From an uncultured Pelagibacteraceae bacterium (GTDB lineage Bacteria; Pseudomonadota; Alphaproteobacteria; Pelagibacterales; Pelagibacteraceae), in NCBI GenBank assembly GCA_902577625.1, contig CACGZX010000005.1, positions 1-46,048 of the forward strand: a stretch of DNA of 46,048 nt, read 5' to 3'. Under the pieces are notes generated by a model. The model made no database searches and was not told where the DNA came from. It was given only the letters and a program-made list of their open reading frames with translations. Position numbers and translations under genes: made by a program. Shown here piece after piece: positions 9,041 to 18,772 of this stretch; the stretch's first letter is position 1, and every line of letters begins with the position of its first letter.

Positions 9041-10659
9041 TGAAATTTAATTTTTGGTATTTAAGCTCTTTGAGTATTTCACTGATCGTTGCAATTCCAA
9101 TTTTAACTGTTTTTACAAGTTTTTTTCAAGATACATCGAATTATTTTGAAATTCTCAAAGAAACATTTTTTTTCGAATATATATTTAACTCTTTAATTCT
9201 TTTGATTGGAGTTCTATTTTTAACATTTATTTTAGGAGTAGGATCAGCATATATAGTTTCTTTTTATCAGTTTCCTGGTGCTAATTTTTTTAAATGGGCT
9301 TTGATACTGTCCTTTGCTGTTCCTCCTTATATATATGCCTATTCTTTATTCGCTTTTTTTGAAAATTATGGAACTGCTTTTACAATTTTAAAATATTCGT
9401 TTGGCGATGGGGATTATAACAAATATATACCAAAATTTAGTGGCATGTTTGGGTTGATATTATCAATCTCTTTTTCACTTTATGCGTATGTTTATATACT
9501 TGCTAGATCATCATTTTTATACCAATCACAAAATTTAATAGAACTAGGTAAAAATCTTGGTTTTTCAAAATTTAAATCATTTCATTCAATAATATTACCC
9601 GCTGCACGTCCCGCAATTGTTGCTGGTTTATCATTAGTAGCAATGGAAACTTTAGCTGAGTTCGGAGCAGTAGATTTTTTTTCTGTAAACACTTTAACGA
9701 CTGGTATTTATAATGCCTGGATAACTTTTGATGACTTGGCATTTGCAAATAGAATATCTTTTTTTCTATTATTATTTATCTTTATATTATTTTTTACAGA
9801 AAATTTATCCAGAAGAAAAGCTAGGTATCATATTGAAGCAAAAGGTGGATTTAAGAAAAAAGAAAAAATTAAACTTTATGGGGCAAAATCCTTTTTTGCA
9901 TTTATTTTTTGTTTCACTTTATTTTTTTTAAGTTTTTTGTTTCCATTGAGTCAAATGTTATATTGGACAATTAAATTCCCTGAAAATTTAGCCGGGTTCC
10001 AAATAACTGATCTTTTATTAAATACTTTATATTTAGTTTCCTTATCAAGTATAGTTTTATTATTTTTCGCCTTAATATCTAATTATGGAAATAGAGTTTC
10101 AAATAAAAAAATTTTAAATACATTGTCTACTTTTTCAATTTCTGGTTATGCTATACCAGGAGTAATTCTCGCCATTGCATTTATAACTTTTGTTGCATGG
10201 TTTGATGAAAATTTGATTAAAGCATTAGGATTTTTATCAATAAAAAAAATATTTATTGGTTCGATTTTAGGATTAGTAATAGTTTATTTTGTAAGATTTT
10301 ATTCATTGGCCTTTAATGGAATAAAATCTGGATATGAAAAAATGAACATCGCAGTTGACGAAAGTGCTTATCTTCTTGGATATTCTAAAACAAAAACCTT
10401 TTTAAATATTCATATTCCTTATTTAAGAAATTCACTTCTATTTGTTATAATATTAATTTCATTAGAAATAATCAGGGAATTACCAATTACATTAATTTTG
10501 AGACCTTTTAATTTTGAGACTTTCGCAACTACAGCATATATTTCTGCTTCAGAGGATTTATTGGAAGCTGCTGCCGTTCCATCATTATGTTTGATAATTA
10601 TTGCAAGTTTCTTTATTTTACTTACGTCTAAATATATTTTAAGAGATAATGATGAATAA
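9041..10659 (+). CDS. Iron(III) ABC transporter permease (FbpB-like, two fused membrane domains)
   Basis: Multi-TM protein with EAA-like loops (LIELGKNLGFSKFKSFHSIILPAARPAIVAG and AYLLGYSKTKTFLNIHIPYLRNSL). The listed GTG start at 8983 lies inside the hairpin's right arm; ATG at 9041 is preferred. Confidence 0.9.
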
Positions 10660-11713
10660 AAATTTTTTAGAAATTAAAAATGTTAGTTTTAGAGCCGGTG
10701 GAAAAACTAAAGTAAAAAATGTTTCTTTTAATATTGAAAACAAAGGAGACATAATTTGTCTATTAGGACCATCTGGTGTTGGTAAAACCACTATCCTTAG
10801 AACAATCGCTGGATTAGAAAAAATTAAATCTGGATCTATTAAACTCAAAGATAAAATTTTATCTTCCTCAAAAGATCATATTGAACCAGAAAATCGAAAT
10901 ATATCTCTATCATTTCAAGAAAATAGCTTATTTCCTCATTACTCTGTTGAAAAAAATATACAGTTAGGTGCTGAAGCAAAAAAGCTAAATGGAAAAAAGA
11001 AAATTAACCCAAAAAAAATAATTAAATTATTAAATATAGAAAAAATATTAAATAAATTTCCTCACCAAATAAGCGCAGGAGAAGCACAAAGAGCAGCTCT
11101 TGCAAGATCATTAGTTACACAACCTGATCTATTGTTGTTAGATGAGCCATTATCTAATGTTGATCAAAGTTTTAAAGAAGAAATACAAGTTCAACTAAAA
11201 AAGCTCTTACACGATTTAAAAATAACTACCATTATAGTTACTCATGACTCTTACGAGGCTTTTTATTTAGGATCAAAATGTGGAGTAATTTTAAATGATC
11301 AACTAAAACAATACGATGATCCTTATAATGTTTATCATTTTCCAAATTCAGTAGAGGTCGTAAATTTTTTGAATAGAGGAATATTAATTCCTGCAAAAGT
11401 AACTGGAGAAAATAGTTTAGAAAATGAAGATCTAGGCACTATAAAAGGTAATTTTATTAAACATTATCCAAAAGGCTCAGATGTAAAATTATTATTACAG
11501 CCAGAAGATCTCGAACATGATGATAAAAGTAATTTAAAGTTAGAGGTTGTTGATAGAAAGTTTAGGGGAACAAATTTTATATATACTCTTAAAACAACAA
11601 CAAATCATCTAATTCCAGTTTTAGTTCATTCTCATCATATTCATCAACATCAAGTTGATGAAAAATTTGGAATTAAAAGACCAATTTACATTGATCATAT
11701 AGTTTGTTTTTAA
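10649..11713 (+). CDS. Iron(III) ABC transporter ATP-binding protein (FbpC-like)
   Basis: Walker A GPSGVGKTT, Q-loop SFQENSLFPH, signature ISAGEAQRAALARSL, Walker B LLLLDEPLSN; overlaps the permease stop. Confidence 0.95.
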   Translation: MMNKNFLEIKNVSFRAGGKTKVKNVSFNIENKGDIICLLGPSGVGKTTILRTIAGLEKIKSGSIKLKDKILSSSKDHIEPENRNISLSFQENSLFPHYSVEKNIQLGAEAKKLNGKKKINPKKIIKLLNIEKILNKFPHQISAGEAQRAALARSLVTQPDLLLLDEPLSNVDQSFKEEIQVQLKKLLHDLKITTIIVTHDSYEAFYLGSKCGVILNDQLKQYDDPYNVYHFPNSVEVVNFLNRGILIPAKVTGENSLENEDLGTIKGNFIKHYPKGSDVKLLLQPEDLEHDDKSNLKLEVVDRKFRGTNFIYTLKTTTNHLIPVLVHSHHIHQHQVDEKFGIKRPIYIDHIVCF

Positions 11714-11727
11714 TAAAACAAAAATAA

Positions 11728-12414
11728 ATGCTCTCAAAAAAAAAATTATTCACTAAAGGTATGCTGGATGTTGCGCCACATATGCTCTCAGTTATTCCAT
11801 TTGGAATTATTTGTGGAGCAATTGGTATTGAACTTGGGTTCAATCCATATTTAGTCTACGGAATGTCCATCATCATATTCGGTGGAGCCTCACAAATTGT
11901 GTTTTTACAATTAATATCAGGCGGTGCTTCTAGTTTGATTGCCGCAACATCTGTTGGTGTTATTAATTCTCGACATTTGTTATATGGAGCAGTTTTATCA
12001 GAATATTTAGAAAAATTATCTTTTATTAAAAAGCTATTAATTTCTTACTTGGTTGTAGACCAAGGTTTTGCTGAATCTAATAAATTTTTTAAGAAAAATA
12101 AAACAGAACAATACTTACATTACCATTTAATTGGCACTGGTAGTACACTCTGGGTTTGTTGGCAAATTTCAACATTAGCAGGAATTATATTAGGTTCGTT
12201 CGTGCCTGAAGAATTAGGTCTAAAATTTGCAATACCTCTTACTTTTATAGCTATTATTGTACAAGACCTAAAAAAAATTGATCATGTAATTGTTATGCTT
12301 GTCTGCGGTATAAGTTCTTTATTATTTTTTGATGCTCCCTTTAAATCTTATATAATTATTTCACCTATTGTTGCTTTGTTTTTCGCTGCATTATTATTGA
12401 GGTTTAAAAAATGA
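11728..12414 (+). CDS. azlC: AzlC family (branched-chain amino acid export-type) permease
   Basis: MLDVAPHMLSVIPFGIICGAIGIELG...GGASQIVFLQLISGGAS; followed by AzlD with overlapping start. Confidence 0.88.
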   Translation: MLSKKKLFTKGMLDVAPHMLSVIPFGIICGAIGIELGFNPYLVYGMSIIIFGGASQIVFLQLISGGASSLIAATSVGVINSRHLLYGAVLSEYLEKLSFIKKLLISYLVVDQGFAESNKFFKKNKTEQYLHYHLIGTGSTLWVCWQISTLAGIILGSFVPEELGLKFAIPLTFIAIIVQDLKKIDHVIVMLVCGISSLLFFDAPFKSYIIISPIVALFFAALLLRFKK

Positions 12415-12719
12415 CCTGGTTATCAATTATTATTGCTGGGATATTGACTTATTTCACAAGAATGACCATGATTGCTTTAGTTAGCAGAGATATGCTAGGA
12501 GATAGAATTAAAGCCGTATTAGCCTATGTTCCATCTGCAGTATTTCCCGCAATAATATTTCCAGCAATTTTTATTAATGATTATGGGACCTTTATAGAAA
12601 TGAACGATCCCAAAATATTTGGAGCTATAGTTGCGATCGTTGTGGGTTATTTTTCAAAAAATGTTATTGCAACTATTTTATCTGGATTAATTTCTTATTG
12701 GATAATTCTATTTTTTTAA
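12411..12719 (+). CDS. azlD: AzlD family transport subunit
   Basis: About 100 aa membrane protein: TWLSIIIAGILTYFTRMTMIALV...VLAYVPSAVFPAIIFPAIF; overlaps azlC by 4 nt. Confidence 0.88.
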   Translation: MTWLSIIIAGILTYFTRMTMIALVSRDMLGDRIKAVLAYVPSAVFPAIIFPAIFINDYGTFIEMNDPKIFGAIVAIVVGYFSKNVIATILSGLISYWIILFF

Positions 12720-12742
12720 ATATAGTTAATTTTTATTAAAAA

Positions 12743-12803
12743 AGGGGTGTCGAAAGACTGAGATCAAACCCTAAGAACCTGTCCGGTAATTCAGAAAGGG
12801 AAG
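12743..12803 (+). promoter_or_regulatory. TPP (THI-box) riboswitch, compact form, directly upstream of a symporter
   Basis: AGGGGTGTCGAAAGACTGAGATCAAACCCTAAGAACCTGTCCGGTAATTCAGAAAGGGAAG contains conserved THI-box elements GGGGTG, CTGAGAT, ACCCT, GAACCTG, GGTAAT and AGGGAAG. Confidence 0.93.
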
Positions 12804-14234
12804 ATGATATCGATAAACATTCTAAGTCAAACATCTGCAATTTTATTAACTCTTGCATTAAGTATTATATTTTTAGCAAGCGGAATTTATTATTCAAGGA
12901 AGTACAAAGGATTAAATAATTATTTAATTGCAAACAGAAATATTGGAATATTTCCTTTAACTGCTAGCTTTGTTTCATCAGCACTTGGTGCCTGGATTTT
13001 ATTTGGACCTGCTTCTGCTGCTACATGGGGCGGCATAGGCGCAGTAATAGGATATGCTCTAGGAACGGCCTTTCCATTGCTTATTTTAATTACATTAGGT
13101 TCAAAATTTAGAAAATCATTTCCAAAAGCAAAAACCTTAATTGAAGTGATAAGGTTAAAATTTGGTAAACAGTTATTTAAACTAATCTTATTTCTTACTA
13201 TTTTTTATATGGCAATTTTTTTAATTGCTGAAGTTACCGCTGTATCAATATTAGTAAATTATATATCTGGGACAAGTTTATGGATAATCGCTTTAATAGT
13301 TGTAACTTCATCACTAATTTATACTTTATATGGCGGATTAAGAGCCTCAATATTTACTGATAGTATTCAATTTATTGTACTCATAATATTACTGGTAATT
13401 GTAGTTAGTTTTTTAATATCTTTTAATTCTACTCAATTTAATTTTGAATTTATAAAGTTAAATAAACCGAATTTACTTAGTGTTGAACATTTACCAAATT
13501 TTACTGCGGGATTAACTTTTTTTGTAGCTGTTGCAGCAACAAATCTTTTTCATCAAGGAAATTGGCAAAGAGTTTATGCAGCAAAAAATAATATTATATT
13601 AAAGAAAAGTTTACTAATTTCATTTTTTTTAATTGCCCCTGTAGTTTTTTTTATGGGTTTTAGCGGTTTAGTTGCTGCTTCAATAGACTCAAATGTTATT
13701 TCTGATCTTGCTTTTTTTTCTTTGTTATTTAGAGAGCAAACGACTTTGCTGTCACTGATAGTTGTAATTCTAGGAATATCATTAACTATAAGCAGCATAG
13801 ATACTCTTATTAATGCAATTTCAAGTTTAATTATTGTTGATGGAAACAAAATAATTAATTTTAAGGGAAATTATTTTAAACTTTCAAATTATTTAATTAT
13901 TTTACTTTCAATTATTGTTTTTGTAATTGCATCTAAAGGTTTAAGTATTTTATATCTTTTTTTATTAGCAGATCTCTTTTGTTGTTCAGCTGTATTAACT
14001 GTGTTTTATAGTTTTTTTACTAAATCAATAAGTGAGAAAAATGCATACGTCTCAATTATAATTGGAATTGCTGTAGGTTTATTGTTTTTTCCGAGTCCTG
14101 ATTTTTCAAAATCTATTTTAATTGGTATTTTATTTCCTATTGATTTTTTTCCCAGTTTTATGTCACAATCATTGTTGTTTTTATCATTTTTAATAGCGAC
14201 ATTTGTTCCTGTTTTTACTTGGAAAATTAAATAA
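12804..14234 (+). CDS. thiV: Sodium:solute symporter family transporter, candidate thiamin-precursor (HMP) transporter
   Basis: SSS-family multi-TM protein (NYLIANRNIGIFPLTASFVSSALGAWILFGPASAATWGG; GNWQRVYAAKNN). The TPP riboswitch abuts the ATG. Symbol follows literature on SAR11 riboswitch-linked SSS transporters. Confidence 0.8.
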   Translation: MISINILSQTSAILLTLALSIIFLASGIYYSRKYKGLNNYLIANRNIGIFPLTASFVSSALGAWILFGPASAATWGGIGAVIGYALGTAFPLLILITLGSKFRKSFPKAKTLIEVIRLKFGKQLFKLILFLTIFYMAIFLIAEVTAVSILVNYISGTSLWIIALIVVTSSLIYTLYGGLRASIFTDSIQFIVLIILLVIVVSFLISFNSTQFNFEFIKLNKPNLLSVEHLPNFTAGLTFFVAVAATNLFHQGNWQRVYAAKNNIILKKSLLISFFLIAPVVFFMGFSGLVAASIDSNVISDLAFFSLLFREQTTLLSLIVVILGISLTISSIDTLINAISSLIIVDGNKIINFKGNYFKLSNYLIILLSIIVFVIASKGLSILYLFLLADLFCCSAVLTVFYSFFTKSISEKNAYVSIIIGIAVGLLFFPSPDFSKSILIGILFPIDFFPSFMSQSLLFLSFLIATFVPVFTWKIK

Positions 14235-14254
14235 TATTAAATATATTAGTAAAA

Positions 14255-15364
14255 ATGCTAAATTTTATAATTCCATTTATAGTTTTAATTCTAGTAGTTG
14301 TATTTATTCATGAATATGGCCATTACTATTTTGCAAAGAAATATGGTGTTGGCGTTACTGATTTTTCTATTGGATTCGGCAAGGAAATATTTGGTTGGAA
14401 TGATAAATCTGGAACTAGATGGAAAATTTGCTGGATTCCCTTAGGCGGATATGTAAAATTTTTTGGAGACAGGAATGTTTTCAGCCAAGCTGACCAAGAA
14501 AAAATTATAAACAAATACTCAGTCGAAGATCAAAAAAAACTATTTGTATTAAAACCTTTATATCAAAGAGCATTAATTGTAGCCGCCGGTCCATTTGCTA
14601 ATTTTTTATTGGCTATAGTAATTTTTTTGTCAATTTACATGTTTATTGGCAAAGATTTCACACCAGCAATGATAAATGAAGTTCAAGATGAAAGCCCTGC
14701 ACAAATCGCAGGACTTAAAAAAAATGATTTAATTTTAGAAATTGATGGAAATAAAGTCAAAAGCATTTTGGATGTTTCAAAACTAATTACAATGTCTACT
14801 TCTGAATTTATAGATTTTAAAGTTGAAAGACTTGAAAATGAATTAATTTTAAAAGTAAAACCCAATATTGTTGATGCTGAAGACAATATGGGAAATAAAG
14901 TAAAAAAAAGAATTGTTGGAATTAAACTAAGCCCTTTTAATAATGAAATAAATCATGTTAAATTAGGTCCCGCAAAAGCATTATATCACTCAATAAATGA
15001 GGTTTATTTTGTATGCATTTCTTCACTAAAATATTTGGGCTCAATAATTGGTGGATCTGGTGATAGTTCACAATTAGGAGGACCGATTAGAATTGCAAAA
15101 ATTACTGGTCAAGTAGCAGAAATTGGATTTATCCCTTTTTTAAGTATTATGGCTTATATTTCTATAAGTTTAGGATTAATTAATTTATTTCCAATACCTC
15201 TTCTAGACGGTGGTCATTTAATGTTTTATGGATTTGAAAAGATCCTTGGAAGGCCTTTAAGTCAAAAAACTCAAGAAGGTTTTTTTCGAATCGGAATGTT
15301 TTTATTGTTGTTTTTAATGTTTTTTGCAACATTCAACGACCTTAAGGATTTAGGCTTATTTTAA
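14255..15364 (+). CDS. rseP: Site-2 protease family (RseP-like) membrane zinc metalloprotease
   Basis: HEYGHYYFAKKYGVG (HExxH), PDZ region ESPAQIAGLKKNDLILEIDG, C-terminal LINLFPIPLLDGGHL. Confidence 0.92.
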   Translation: MLNFIIPFIVLILVVVFIHEYGHYYFAKKYGVGVTDFSIGFGKEIFGWNDKSGTRWKICWIPLGGYVKFFGDRNVFSQADQEKIINKYSVEDQKKLFVLKPLYQRALIVAAGPFANFLLAIVIFLSIYMFIGKDFTPAMINEVQDESPAQIAGLKKNDLILEIDGNKVKSILDVSKLITMSTSEFIDFKVERLENELILKVKPNIVDAEDNMGNKVKKRIVGIKLSPFNNEINHVKLGPAKALYHSINEVYFVCISSLKYLGSIIGGSGDSSQLGGPIRIAKITGQVAEIGFIPFLSIMAYISISLGLINLFPIPLLDGGHLMFYGFEKILGRPLSQKTQEGFFRIGMFLLLFLMFFATFNDLKDLGLF

Positions 15365-15411
15365 GCCATTTTTTTAATTAAAAAAAATCAACAAAATCAA
15401 CACTTTTAGAG

Positions 15412-15425
15412 CACAATATATTGTG
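15412..15425. promoter_or_regulatory. Perfect 14-bp palindrome upstream of the HU gene (possible operator)
   Basis: CACAATATATTGTG equals its own reverse complement; in the intergenic region about 90 bp upstream of the HU start. Confidence 0.35.
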
Positions 15426-15513
15426 GGTATAAAAAAAATATATACTAAAAAAAAGCTTGAAAAATAAAGGATTATGTTAATTATAATAATAACCTAATAA
15501 CCGGAGCTAAAAA

Positions 15514-15789
15514 ATGAACAAAAAACAATTAGTCGCTAAATTAGCTGGTTCTTTAAACCAAAGCAAAGCTGATGCTGAGCGTACTTTTGATACAATTACC
15601 AACACTATTCTAGATGCATTAAAAAATGATGATTCTGTGAAAATTGCTGGTTTTGGTACATACAAAGTGGCTAAAAGAAAAGCTCGAATTGGACGTAATC
15701 CTAGAACAGGAGAACAAATTCAAATCGCTGCTTCTCAAAAAGTAAAATTTTTACCTGCTAAAGCACTTAAAGAAGTATTCAATAAGTAA
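15514..15789 (+). CDS. hup: HU family DNA-binding protein
   Basis: MNKKQLVAKLAGSLNQSKADAERTFD...GFGTYKVAKRKARIGRNPRTGEQIQIAASQKVKFLPAKALKE. Confidence 0.96.
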   Translation: MNKKQLVAKLAGSLNQSKADAERTFDTITNTILDALKNDDSVKIAGFGTYKVAKRKARIGRNPRTGEQIQIAASQKVKFLPAKALKEVFNK

Positions 15790-15799
15790 TTAAAGTTTT

Positions 15800-15833
15800 A
15801 ACAGCCTTGTTACAAAAATGTAATAAGGCTGTT
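15800..15833 (+). terminator. Hairpin terminator after the HU gene
   Basis: AACAGCCTTGTTAC (15800-15813), loop AAAAAT, GTAATAAGGCTGTT (15820-15833); 14 bp with one G-U. No long U tract. Confidence 0.65.
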
Positions 15834-15837
15834 ACTA

Positions 15838-15854
15838 TATGCAAAATCTGCATA
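15838..15854. promoter_or_regulatory. Inverted repeat upstream of amt (possible nitrogen-regulator operator)
   Basis: TATGCA-AAATC-TGCATA, a perfect 6-5-6 inverted repeat about 75 bp upstream of the amt start. Confidence 0.35.
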
Positions 15855-15927
15855 CCTATTTTACCTTATCAACGTTAGTTTTTTAATTTTTTAAAAATAT
15901 AAAAGATTCCTTAACAGAAGGAGTTAA

Positions 15928-17229
15928 ATGTCAAAATTATATAAAAAATTAATTGGTCCTTTAATAAGTTTATTTTTCTTATTAAATATGACCAGTGTAG
16001 GTTACGCAGAGACGACAGTTTCTGCAGAAGTGGGTTTTATTTTTAATACCTTTCTTTTTTTAGTCTGTGGTTTTTTGGTTATGTTTATGGCTGCAGGTTT
16101 TGCTATGCTTGAAGCAGGAAGTGTAACATCAAAAAGTGTATCTGTAATTTGTGCAAAAAATATAGGATTATTTTCAATAGCTGGAATTATGTTCTGGATG
16201 TTTGGATATAACTTAGCTTATGGAATTCCAGAGGGTGGTTATATTGGAAACTTTATTCCATGGTCAGATGCAAGTAAAATAGATACTGGATATTCTGACG
16301 GTTCAGATTGGTATTTCCAAATGGTATTCTGCGCAACAACAGTTTCAATCGTATCAGGAACATTGGCAGAAAGAATTAAATTATGGCCGTTCTTCCTGTT
16401 TGCAGCAATTTTATCAGGAATTATATATCCAATTGTAATGGGTTGGCAGTGGGGTGGTGGCTGGTTGGCTGCTGCAGGGTTCTCAGATTTTGCTGGATCT
16501 ACACTTGTTCACTCAACTGGAGGTGCAGCAGCATTAGCAGGAGCAATTATTTTAGGACCTAGATTAGGAAGATTTACAAAATCAGGTTCTCCAGCTCCGT
16601 TAAAGCCTTTTGCAGCTTCATCAATTCCATTAGTAACTATAGGTATATTTATTTTATGGTTGGGTTGGTTTGGTTTTAATGGTGGTTCGCAACTTGCAAT
16701 GGGAACAGCTGTTGATGCAATTGCAGTATCAACGATATTTATGAATACATTCTTAGCTGGAGCGGGCGGAGTAATGGCTGCTGCTTTTACAACTAGATTA
16801 GGATTTGGTAAAACTGATGTTATCCAAATGCTTAATGGATGTATTGGTGGATTAGTAGCTATAACAGCTGAACCTTTAATGCCATCACCGATTGCAGCAA
16901 TATTAATTGGTGCTGTTGGAGGTGTAATTGTGGTTTTTGGTACTAAGCTTTTATTCTCAATGAAAATCGATGATGTTGTAGGCGCAGTACCAGCACACTT
17001 GTTCGCTGGAATTTGGGGAACACTAGCTGTTCCAATAACAAATCCTGATGTTTCATTTGGTGCACAGCTACTTGGCGTAATTTCAATAAACGCGTTTGTG
17101 TTCATCGTCTCGTACATTGTATGGTCAATAATGAAAGCTACGATTGGTATTAGATTAAGTAAAGAAGGTGAACTTAAAGGTACTGACGTTACTGAAACAG
17201 GTGTAATCGCGTATGCGATAAGAGATTAA
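15928..17229 (+). CDS. amt: Ammonium transporter (Amt family)
   Basis: VSAEVGFIFNTFLFLVCGFLVMFMAAGFAMLEAGSV...DFAGSTLVHSTGGAAALAGAIILGPRLGRF: Amt signature. Confidence 0.97.
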   Translation: MSKLYKKLIGPLISLFFLLNMTSVGYAETTVSAEVGFIFNTFLFLVCGFLVMFMAAGFAMLEAGSVTSKSVSVICAKNIGLFSIAGIMFWMFGYNLAYGIPEGGYIGNFIPWSDASKIDTGYSDGSDWYFQMVFCATTVSIVSGTLAERIKLWPFFLFAAILSGIIYPIVMGWQWGGGWLAAAGFSDFAGSTLVHSTGGAAALAGAIILGPRLGRFTKSGSPAPLKPFAASSIPLVTIGIFILWLGWFGFNGGSQLAMGTAVDAIAVSTIFMNTFLAGAGGVMAAAFTTRLGFGKTDVIQMLNGCIGGLVAITAEPLMPSPIAAILIGAVGGVIVVFGTKLLFSMKIDDVVGAVPAHLFAGIWGTLAVPITNPDVSFGAQLLGVISINAFVFIVSYIVWSIMKATIGIRLSKEGELKGTDVTETGVIAYAIRD

Positions 17230-17260
17230 CGAATCAATTAATCAATTGATCAATTGATAT

Positions 17261-17313
17261 AGGGGCTTTCTTCTCCATGTTTTCTACTCAAAGAAAGCCC
17301 CTTAAAAATTTTT
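17261..17313 (+). terminator. Rho-independent terminator-like hairpin after amt
   Basis: AGGGGCTTTCTT (17261-17272) pairs perfectly with AAGAAAGCCCCT (17291-17302), followed by TAAAAATTTTTTC. Confidence 0.8.
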
Positions 17314-17331
17314 TCAAGTCCTCTAACTTTT

Positions 17332-17358
17332 CCCCCTTTTTAAACAAAAGGGGGTTTT
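17332..17358. terminator. Second hairpin in the convergent amt / glycosyltransferase gap
   Basis: CCCCCTTTT (17332-17340), TAAAC, AAAAGGGGG (17346-17354), followed by TTTT on the plus strand. Confidence 0.65.
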
Positions 17359-17363
17359 AGAAT

Positions 17364-18353
17364 TTACTCACTTTCTTCCCATAATTTTTTGTAATCAATA
17401 AATGGTGATAAACCATAGCTGGAATTAATATTTGTAAAATGCACAGATAAGCTTTTTAACGGAGATACACAAATTTCCTTATTGTAAATATCGTTTATAT
17501 ATTTCTCAAAAGGATCATTTCTATCAAGACAGGTTTTATAAAAGTTATCCCAATATTTTTCTAATAGTTCTTTGCTAGTCATAAATGTACATAAAGTCTC
17601 ATTAACTGTTCTCCAGTGCCTTTTATTTCCAATTAAAATATTAGTTTTTTGATTATTCATATATAAATAAGGATAATCAGCTGGACACATGAAAATATCA
17701 TTACCTAATTGAGACGATATTCTCTCGTATGAAGCTATCATTTCTTCCATCATTGGTTCAAAATGAAGATAATCATCTTCAACAAAAAAAACTAAATCAT
17801 CAGTATCTTTTTTAGCAATTTCGTAACAACAAAGTAAGCTTGCTAGGTTAGAGTATGTCTGATCATTTTTCTGCTTTTTAATTAATTCTCTATAATTATT
17901 ATGTTCTACTTTAGTAAAAGTTATCTCAAAATTATTATTATTAGTTAGATTTTTAATTTTATTTAAATTAGTTTCATTTGTATTGTCGTCAATTATTACC
18001 AATTGAATCTTAATTTTAGAATATTTTTCTTTACTAAACCTAATTGATTTTAATAGTGAATTTAATGATCTCAAAGTATATTCAATTTTTGGAAGTTCAA
18101 ATAATCTTTTTTTATTTTGATCCCATATTTCAATATTACTGTTTGTTCTAAACAGAATCAGTATAGATTTAACTTTTCTAGAAATTTTAACTTCACCCAA
18201 AGGAAGAACAATTGATTTTTCGTTAATTTTTGAAAGATCTTTATTTAAATCCCTATCAAGAGTCGGTGAAGTAAAACTATTTTGATCAATTATTTCATAG
18301 CCCATTATTTTAGAGAGCTTAATAAATAATTTTTTTATGGTGCTTTTTTTCAT
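17364..18353 (-). CDS. Putative GT-A-like glycosyltransferase
   Basis: LVIIDDNTNE and DLVFFVEDDYLHFEPMMEEMI (acidic DxD-like motif) in a Rossmann-like context; no clear family recognised. Confidence 0.55.
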   Translation of the reverse strand: MKKSTIKKLFIKLSKIMGYEIIDQNSFTSPTLDRDLNKDLSKINEKSIVLPLGEVKISRKVKSILILFRTNSNIEIWDQNKKRLFELPKIEYTLRSLNSLLKSIRFSKEKYSKIKIQLVIIDDNTNETNLNKIKNLTNNNNFEITFTKVEHNNYRELIKKQKNDQTYSNLASLLCCYEIAKKDTDDLVFFVEDDYLHFEPMMEEMIASYERISSQLGNDIFMCPADYPYLYMNNQKTNILIGNKRHWRTVNETLCTFMTSKELLEKYWDNFYKTCLDRNDPFEKYINDIYNKEICVSPLKSLSVHFTNINSSYGLSPFIDYKKLWEESE

Positions 18354-18385
18354 TATATTGTTTATGATATTTTATTTACAATATT

Positions 18386-18772
18386 ATGAGCATTAAATCA
18401 CCACAAACTCTCGTTTCAGAAGCTTTAAATGAAGTAAAAACCATTACTCCTGAGGAAGCAATGAAATTAAATAGTGAAAATAAATGTAATTTAATTGATA
18501 TTAGAGATGGAGTTGAATTGCAAAAACTTGGAGCCATTGAAAATTCTTTTCATATACCAAGGGGGTTATTGGAATTTTCTATTCATCCCGAAAGTGTATA
18601 TGTTCAAAATAATCAAATGGATTTAAATAAAGAAACAGTATTATTTTGTGCAGCTGGGGGCAGATCTGCACTAGCAGCGAAGACATTAAAAGAAATGGGC
18701 TTTAAAAATGTATCTCATGTAGAAGGTGGTTTTGGTTTAATGGTACAAAAAGGTTTTAAAATTAAAACTTAA
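18386..18772 (+). CDS. Rhodanese-like domain protein
   Basis: EAMKLNSENKCNLIDIRDGVELQKLGAIENSFHIPRG...VLFCAAGGRSALAAKTLKEMGFKNVSHVEGGF; active-site-loop Cys in CAAGGRS. Confidence 0.92.
   Translation: MSIKSPQTLVSEALNEVKTITPEEAMKLNSENKCNLIDIRDGVELQKLGAIENSFHIPRGLLEFSIHPESVYVQNNQMDLNKETVLFCAAGGRSALAAKTLKEMGFKNVSHVEGGFGLMVQKGFKIKT

Noticed and set aside
9728-9931. 67-aa plus-strand ORF inside the iron permease gene
   Set aside because: Out-of-frame ORF in an AT-rich membrane-protein gene.
13574-13849. 91-aa minus-strand ORF within the SSS transporter
   Set aside because: Antisense to a conserved transporter with no recognisable motif.
16509-17117. 202-aa minus-strand ORF antisense to amt
   Set aside because: Low-complexity, Pro/Ala/Ile-rich translation lying wholly opposite a strongly conserved Amt gene; a shadow ORF.
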